From positions 28,576,254-28,640,253 of the forward strand of contig OZ025260.1 of NCBI GenBank assembly GCA_964019135.1: a DNA stretch of 64,000 nt. Direction: 5' to 3'. Below the pieces are notes generated by a model that was not told where the DNA came from, made no database searches, and saw only the letters and a list, made by a program, of their open reading frames with translations. This document shows, piece after piece, positions 58,301 through 64,000 of the stretch. The number at the start of each line of letters is the position of its first letter. The stretch's first letter is position 1. Source of the stretch: Arenicola marina. Taxonomy: Eukaryota; Annelida; Polychaeta; Arenicolidae. The position numbers were made by a program, and so were the translations under genes.

Positions 58301-60058
58301 ATAGAGGTGCAGCATAGAGATACAGCATAGAGGCCCTGGGTAGTATAGAGGTGTAGCATAGAGGCCCTGTGTAGTATAGAGGTGTAGCATAGAGGCACTG
58401 TGTAGTATGGAGGTGTAGTATAGAGGTGCAGCATAGAGATACAGCATAGAAGCCCTGTGTAGTATAGAGGTGTAGCATAGAGCTACAACATAGAAGCCCT
58501 GTGTAGTATAGAGGTGTAGTATAGAGGTGCAGCATAGAGGCCATGTGTAGTATAGAGGTGTAGCATAGAGGTGCAGCATAGAGATACAGCATAGAGGCAC
58601 TGTGTAGTATAGAGGTGTAGCATAGAGATACAGCATAGAGGCCCTGGGTAGTATAGAGGTGTAGCATAGAGGCCCTGTGTAGTATGGAGGTGTAGCATAG
58701 AGGTGCAGCATAGAGATACAGCATAGAGGCCCTGGGTAGTATAGAGGTGTAGCATAGAGATACAGCATAGAAGCCCTGTGTAGTATAGAGGTGTAGTATA
58801 GAGGTGCAGCATAGAGGCCCTGTGTAGTATAGAGGTGTAGCATAGAGGCCATGTGTAGTATAGAGGTGTAGCATAGAGGCACTGTGTAGTATAGAGGTGT
58901 AGTATAGAGGTGCAGCATAGAGATACAGCATAGAGGCCCTGGGTAGTATAGAGGTGTAGCATAGAGGCCCTGTGTAGTATAGAGGTGTAGCATAGAGGTG
59001 CAGCATAGAGATACAGCATAGAGGCCCTGGGTAGTATAGAGGTGTAGCATAGAGATACAGCATAGAAGCCCTGTGTAGTATAGAGGTGTAGTATAGACTT
59101 GCAGCATAGAGGCCCTGTGTAGTATAGAGGTGTAGCATAGAGGCCATGTGTAGTATAGAGGTGTAGCATAGAGGCACTGTGTAGTATAGAGGTGTAGTAT
59201 AGAGGTGCAGCATAGAGATACAACATATAGCCCCTGTGTAGTATAGAGGTGTAGCATAGAGGCCCTGTGTAGTATAGAGGTGTAGCATAGAGGCACTGTG
59301 TAGTATAGAGGTGTAGCATAGAGGCACTGTGTAGTATAGAGGTGTAGTATAGAGGTGCAGCATAGAGGCACTGTGTAGTATAGAGGTGTAGCATAGAGGT
59401 GCAGCATAGAGATACAGAATAGAGGCCCTGTGTAGTATAGAGGTGTAGCATAGAGACCCTGTGTAGTATAGAGGTGTAGCATAGAGGCACTGTGTAGTAT
59501 AGAGGTGTAGCATAGAGGCACTGTGTAGTATAGAGGTGTAGTATAGAGGTGCAGCATAGAGATACAGCATATAAGCCCTGTGTAGTATAGAGGTGTAGCA
59601 TAGAGGCACTGTGTAGTATAGAGGTGTAGTATAGAGGTGCAGCATAGAGATACAGCATAGAGGCCCTGGGTAGTATAGAGGTGTAGCATAGAGGCCCTGT
59701 GTAGTATAGAGGTGTAGCATAGAGGTGCAGCATAGAGATACAGCATAGAGGCCCTGTGTAGTATAGAGGTGTAGCATAGAGGCACTGTGTAGTATAGAGG
59801 TGTAGTATAGAGGTGCAGCATAGAGATACAGCATAGAGGCCCTGGGTAGTATAGAGGTGTAGCATAGAGGCCCTGTGTAGTATAGAGGTGTAGCATAGAG
59901 GTGCAGCATAGAGATACAGCATAGAGGCCCTGTGTAGTATAGAGGTGTAGCATAGAAGCCCTGTGTAGTATGGAGGTGTAGTATAGAGGTGCAGCATAGA
60001 GATACAGCATAGAAGCCTTGTGTAGTATAGAGGTGTAGCATAGAGCTACAACTTATAG
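55397..60058. repeat. GTAGYATAGAG satellite (13-bp and 18-bp blocks)
   Basis: 4.6 kb of two block types: 13 bp (GTAGTATAGAGGT, GTAGCATAGAGGT, GCAGCATAGAGAT) and 18 bp (GTAGCATAGAGGCCCTGT or ACAGCATAGAGGCCCTGT, with CACTGT, CCTGGG and CATGTGT variants). Frequent composites are 31 bp (13+18) and 57 bp (13+13+13+18). Left of about 56,600 TTTGT and AGTAGTAGC variants are common; right of it CACTGT and CCTGGGT variants dominate. Neither block has a stop codon on the minus strand in any frame, so overlapping minus-strand frames up to 1,191 codons arise (ASMLYLYAAPLYYTSILH-like). They are repeat artefacts, not genes. Confidence 0.95.
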
Positions 60059-60065
60059 GCCCTTG

Positions 60066-60336
60066 CATGGGCGGAACGGGGGTCCAGGGTATCCGCCCCC
60101 CCCCCTCCCACTTTTTGAGGAAGAACGTGTCGTCAAAAAGTAGTAAACCCAGGTCGCAATTTTGTTTAGAGCCCACCCCCCGGTCGCAAGTCTTTAGTGC
60201 CCCCCCCCCCCTTTTTTTAAGGAAGAAAGCTATCTAAGGCGTGGACCACCCCCCGGTCGCAATTTTCAATGGACCACCCCTGGTCGCAAATTACAATGGA
60301 CAACCCCCCCCTTTCAAATTCTTGCACCCGCCCCTG
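60066..60336. mobile_element. CAGGGGCGG-ended mini-element inside the satellite
   Basis: Left end CATGGGCGG and right end (read inward) CAGGGGCGGGTGC. The interior carries C runs and repeated GGTCGCAA motifs (near 60,150, 60,182, 60,256, 60,283). It splits a satellite block: TATAGGCCCT on the left and CCTGTGTAGTA on the right. It is related in wording to 53,674-53,936. The target duplication may be the 3-bp CCT; a longer one is not visible. Confidence 0.6.
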
Positions 60337-60420
60337 CCTGTGTAGTACATGCATAGATGTGTAACATTGTGTTACAGCATAGAAAAGTTGCGTAGTATAG
60401 AGGTGGAGCATAGAGATAAG
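60337..60420. repeat. Satellite remnant right of the inserted element
   Basis: Decayed GTAGTACATGCATAGATG, CAGCATAGAAAAG, GTAGTATAGAGGT and GGAGCATAGAGAT blocks. This is the right edge of the 55.4-kb satellite. Confidence 0.8.
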
Positions 60421-60599
60421 ATTAAGTTAACATATGAACGATACCCCTGTGCGTCAAGAGCGCCGGTCTACCATGGTGGAATGGGGGTGGGCCGCATTCT
60501 GTAATGAAGACATCAACCTCTGGCAAAGAAAACAAAAGAAATAATAACTGCATTAAGGGCATCAGCAAAACCTGACCCATGTCCTAACCCTGGTCAGCT

Positions 60600-60870
60600 T
60601 ACATCCGCCAGACTGGTCACCGAGGCTTTGTTTGCGCACTTGTGTCGCTTCGGTCGCGTCCAAGTCGTTTCGGCGGCCAGCAAATGACCGATTTGTTGCT
60701 TATGCAATACTTAATGGCCGCCATTAATTGCTTGCTCTCGCGGAGGCAAATATCCGGAAGAAGTAGCGACAAATTGACCACACCCTTGATTGATACTCAA
60801 TTACGACTCCTTTGCGATGATGAAATTGACACTTTAGTGCGTTACGGAGGGTCGCCACTGGTCGGGGAGT
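60600..60870. promoter_or_regulatory. Enhancer-like stretch
   Basis: Compact stretch with balanced composition and many factor-site-like words. These include an inverted pair of homeodomain-type sites TTAATGGCCGCCATTAA (60,711-60,727), a TTATGCAATA octamer/C-EBP-like site just upstream at about 60,699, TTGATTGATACTCAATTACG (60,786 onward), and GCGATGATGAAATTGACA. No open frame is convincing. It has the look of a conserved non-coding element, inferred from sequence style only. Confidence 0.3.
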
Positions 60871-61578
60871 CATAAAACAAGGAAGGCTTTTCGGCAAGTA
60901 GTCGCTGCGGAAATTGGCCGGGAACCGTCCATTTTGGGGCAATCAAGTCTGCTTTCAGCGCGGCATGATGGCGGGTGGATAGGGCGGGGCGGGGCGGGTG
61001 GGAGGGGCGGCAAGGCGGTTGCATATTACTCGTGTATGTAGGGTAGACAGCTATGTGGTCAGAGGGTGCTTCGTCTCCATGAAGGACGGATCGCAAACAA
61101 GATGGAAAGATTCCCGGTGGGTCGCTCACTCGCTTGCCGGATAGAGCTGAAAGTTGCGTTGGTTGTTGGTGGGGAGGGGGCGGGGGGTGGCAGGGTGGAG
61201 AGGGCAGGAGGGGCGCAGAGATATGATTCCGTGCCTTCGGTGTCACCTCGGTGCTGCGACAAGTCACGTGATGTCGTCACGTGCCAAATGGACGATCTCC
61301 TGCCGAATTGGAGAAGAGTGTTGACGCATTGGTTCCCCCACAGGGCACTTCATGAGATTTCGAGAACATACCAATGATTTGGGTTCCATATCATTTCACC
61401 ATTCTGAAATATTCCTATCCATATCCTAGCCACCGATGCTTTTTTTAGAAAAAACAGCTCTAAGTAAGGTGAAGGCGATTAATACATAAAAACGAATGAA
61501 AAGTTTTAATCACCTATGATCTATTCAAACGGCCTTAGATAGAACTTTCAATCCACGCCCTAATACGTGTGTACTCTA
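60871..61578. other. Single-copy DNA with paired E-boxes
   Basis: GC-rich around 60,980-61,200 with GGGGC runs. Two TCACGTG E-boxes lie at 61,264-61,270 and 61,277-61,283. It turns AT-rich after 61,380. No gene is recognised. Confidence 0.4.
61262..61285. promoter_or_regulatory. Tandem CACGTG E-boxes
   Basis: GTCACGTGAT and GTCACGTGCC lie 13 bp apart. GTCACGTG is the preferred site of the MITF/TFE and USF bHLH-zipper families. Two in tandem are suggestive but not proof of function. Confidence 0.35.
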
Positions 61579-62037
61579 CAGGTATGACGTAATGCCAGAT
61601 CTGTCGCAGAAAGCTAATTTGAGTGCATAGAGCAAAATCAACAGTTCCCTTCCAGAATGTGATATTTATCACCACATACTGCTTCCTTATCATTCCCTAC
61701 CACGTTAGTTCGCTTTAAATACCCTGTTATTGTATGACAAGCTGATTGTGAAATGACATGACTTAAGAATACGATGCTTAGGGCTTGCAAAATTATTAGA
61801 CATGGCCATGTGCTGATGGGCGGCTGAAATGGGCATACAGTTTAATCATTTATAGGTATTTGTCAACACATTACATTCGTATGTTTTGTCTGATCGATGC
61901 CTATTATTAACTTATACTGTTAATTAATCGAAGAATTAATCTTCAAATAAAGTTGCGTTAGGTGACTCAATAAATATGAACTGCGAATGTTGTTCTTATA
62001 TATGGATTGCGACAGATCTGGCATAACGTCAAACCTG
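61579..62037. mobile_element. 459-bp inverted-repeat mini-transposon
   Basis: Inverted ends of 30 bp with two mismatches, starting CAGGTATGACGTAATGCCAG on the left and CAGGTTTGACGTTATGCCAG (complement) on the right, both continuing ATCTGTCGCA. The AT-rich non-coding interior contains TTAATTAATCG-like words. It is a MITE-like non-autonomous DNA transposon. No target duplication is obvious, so the superfamily is open. Confidence 0.75.
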
Positions 62038-62394
62038 GAGCGCACCTAGGTACGCGTTCTCTGTACTACGGGAGGTTCCTTGGGATACGCCACCCGCGGA
62101 GCCGCAGTACACGGCAGGGCTCACAGAGGTCAACACTGGCTTCCATAATTCATATCCGGAAATGGACGATAAGACATCCGCAATGTGCTATCGCCATTAG
62201 AACAACGGATTATTTCATTATATTGCCGTCCAAACGAGGCCGATTCGAAGTGAAGAGAGACTCTTATGTCTGCGCTATTGGCTCACCTCGATAGTGGAGC
62301 CAATTCACAACGTGATGGATGATACCACGGGGTCGAGAGGGGAGTACCTGGGTAGAAGGTTACTGAGGGAAGACATGGCAAGGCAGGGCATTTA
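62038..62394. other. Single-copy DNA, nothing recognised
   Basis: Mixed composition. A short open frame (62,007-62,294) begins inside the mini-transposon end and has no recognised motif. Confidence 0.45.
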
Positions 62395-62815
62395 TCGAGG
62401 AAGGAAGAGGGAGGGAGAGAGAGGGTGAGAGAGGGTGAAGGTGAAGGGAGAGGGCGAGAGGGCGAGAGACGGAGGTAGAGAAGGTGTGAGGGAGAGGGAC
62501 AGGGGGAGAGACAGAGGGAGGGGCAGAGAGAGGGTGAGAGAGGGTGAAGGTGAAGGGAGAGGGCGAGAGGGCGAGAGACGGAGGTAGAGAAGGTGTGAGG
62601 GAGAGGGACAGGGGGAGGGACAGAGGGAGGGGCAGGGAGAGGGACAGGGAGAGAGATAGGGAGAGAGGAAGGGAGATTGACATATGAGAAGGGACAGGGA
62701 GAGTGAGACGGAAAGAGAGAGAGATGGAGAGAGATTGGAAGAGAGGGGGAGGGACAGGAAGAGTGACAGGGAAAGAGAGAGCGAGATGGAGAGGGAGAAA
62801 GAGACAGTGATAGGG
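62395..62815. repeat. Polypurine GA tract with a 109-bp tandem duplication
   Basis: Over 400 bp almost free of pyrimidines apart from scattered T and C. The segment starting AGGGTGAGAGAGGGTGAAGG at 62,422 repeats at 62,531, so about 109 bp is duplicated. Long polypurine tracts can form triplex DNA. The open frames on either strand here are low-complexity artefacts. Confidence 0.9.
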
Positions 62816-63436
62816 TGTGGGGGGGGGGGGTCTGAAAGAGTCTCAGATAGAGTCTTAGAAGAATATCGAAGAAAACGTAAGATGGATTATTCGGATGACA
62901 TGGAAAATCGAAAGGTCGTCTCCTGGACTTACTTCATCTGCAAAAGGGTTTAATTCGACACGGTCACCCCGCTAGACGTGGACCTACGTGGCGGACCGCT
63001 GATCGATGTGCTGGGACGGGGCATGGAGACGGGTGGGTGACGAGTTTGGGGTGGTGGTAGGGGGCGGGTGGTCAAGGTGGCAGGGAGGGCCGTGTTGTGG
63101 GGAAGGGGGTGTAGGTGGGTTGTCAGGGTCGCCAGGTGTAAAGCAGCTGAGGAGTGTCACCCAGCAGAGACGGGGTGACGGTGGCCCGAGGGGGGGGGGG
63201 GTCAATGGGCAGTGGGGCGGGCGGCGTTGTAACGGTGACGGCATATCTATAGCCCGGATATCTCCAAGATGGATTGCAGAGGAGGACGAATTGAACAGCG
63301 ACCGGAGGCCTTGAGCATCGCAACCTGCCCACCAGTAGTTATAAACGGCCGCCTGGATCCTAATTGAGGTGCTGACAACTTCAGGGTCGGGCCACCTGGT
63401 AAACGATGGACCCCAAGCACCGCCCCGTGCATTATG
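62816..63436. other. Single-copy DNA with G runs
   Basis: G runs lie at 62,819-62,830 and 63,191-63,201. No credible exon, and no repeat beyond the runs. Confidence 0.4.
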
Positions 63437-63765
63437 AACCTCGAACCCCCCCCCCCCCACCCTCCCCGCCCCGCTCCACTCGCATATACCGCCCATCCTC
63501 ACCCCCCTGCTCCATACTCACCGCTTCCCTCCCCCCTTCACACACATCGCTGCACCACCACACACCATGCACATACACCGCTCTCCTCCTCCCACCCACA
63601 GACATACACCGCCCCCTCCGCCCCCCTCCACACACCCACACACACCCCTCCCCTCCCATCTCTCATGGGCATTATGAACATCTTGCACACCCTCCCCCCC
63701 CCCCCCCCACCACCACCACCCCGCCCCACCCCAGGCCCTCCCATCCCTCACAGACATTATTAGTA
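63437..63765. repeat. C-rich low-complexity block
   Basis: CACACAC, CCCTCC and CCACC repeats with several ACATACACCGC words and a C run at 63,693-63,709. Proline- and histidine-rich frames here are artefacts of composition. Confidence 0.85.
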
Positions 63766-63916
63766 TGCCACTCAGCCCCCGGGACACCCTGGAGTGTATT
63801 GGACATACCGACGGGAATCTCCTAAACGGTAGCTGCCACACGTGTCCAGGACGAGAGACGACGTGGCCGCTTCTAGGCCACGACAATCCCCCTGTCATGT
63901 CTTCTTTGACCCGCAT

Positions 63917-63931
63917 GATAAGATAAGATAA
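63917..63931. promoter_or_regulatory. Three tandem GATAA sites
   Basis: GATAAGATAAGATAA, three overlapping GATA-factor-type sites in 15 bp at the end of the window. This could be a short repeat or a regulatory cluster. Confidence 0.3.
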
Positions 63932-64000
63932 AATTGATTTAGATATCCTAGCTAATTCATAATTTAGCTGTATATAGATATGGGGCATATGGCCCTCATT

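Noticed and set aside
55388-60176. Minus-strand open frames up to 1,191 codons, rich in Tyr, Leu and Ser.
   Set aside because: All three minus frames are open simultaneously because neither satellite block contains a stop. The composition is set by the repeat.
1-64000. LTR retroelements, Polinton-like elements or other virus-derived sequence.
   Set aside because: No paired long terminal repeats and no capsid, polymerase, integrase or envelope-like frames were recognised.

Overview
This is eukaryotic, non-coding-rich genomic DNA, most likely from a marine invertebrate. The signs are G and C homopolymer runs, many satellites and minisatellites, tRNA-derived SINEs ending in TTGG/CCAA repeats, small inverted-repeat DNA transposons, a 200-N assembly gap, and no long coding frame outside tandem repeats. 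The SINE tail and overall style suggest a mollusc or another spiralian, but I cannot name the species. I recognise no rRNA or tRNA gene, no CRISPR array, no bacterial-type operon and no LTR retroelement or viral gene.

Positions 1-37,138 form a head-to-tail array of one large composite unit, seen four times: 1-7,638 (holding the gap), 7,639-15,762, 15,763-26,908 and 26,909-37,138 (cut off inside a minisatellite). Each copy carries the same modules in the same order, but each lacks different internal blocks. Modules include a 29-bp minisatellite, an AGCCG repeat, an 18-bp satellite, an AATAGACC-ended mini-transposon, a conserved TATA-initiator block and a TATA-ATG-splice-donor block. The 18-bp satellite is about five decayed units in the third copy and about 150 units in the fourth. 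No reading frame is kept intact with a coding-like pattern of change across the copies.

From 37,139 to 55,390 the DNA is mostly single-copy. It holds a 1.67-kb DNA transposon with 40-bp inverted ends and a 9-bp target duplication, with a second small element nested in it. It also holds two SINEs, an inverted outlying copy of the array's mini-transposon, several minisatellites, a GCN run and a few candidate exons that end at good splice donors. GC-rich and homeodomain-site-rich stretches at 50.2-52.1 kb look like regulatory DNA of a host gene whose body is not in the window.

From 55,390 to 60,420 lies a satellite of 13-bp and 18-bp blocks, interrupted near its end by a small CAGGGGCGG-ended element. 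From 60,420 to the end there is single-copy DNA with enhancer-like features (inverted TAATGG sites, paired E-boxes, three GATAA sites), a 459-bp inverted-repeat element, a polypurine tract and C-rich low-complexity DNA.

As far as the sequence shows, no set of genes here works together. The window is dominated by the growth, decay and transposon seeding of repeats.
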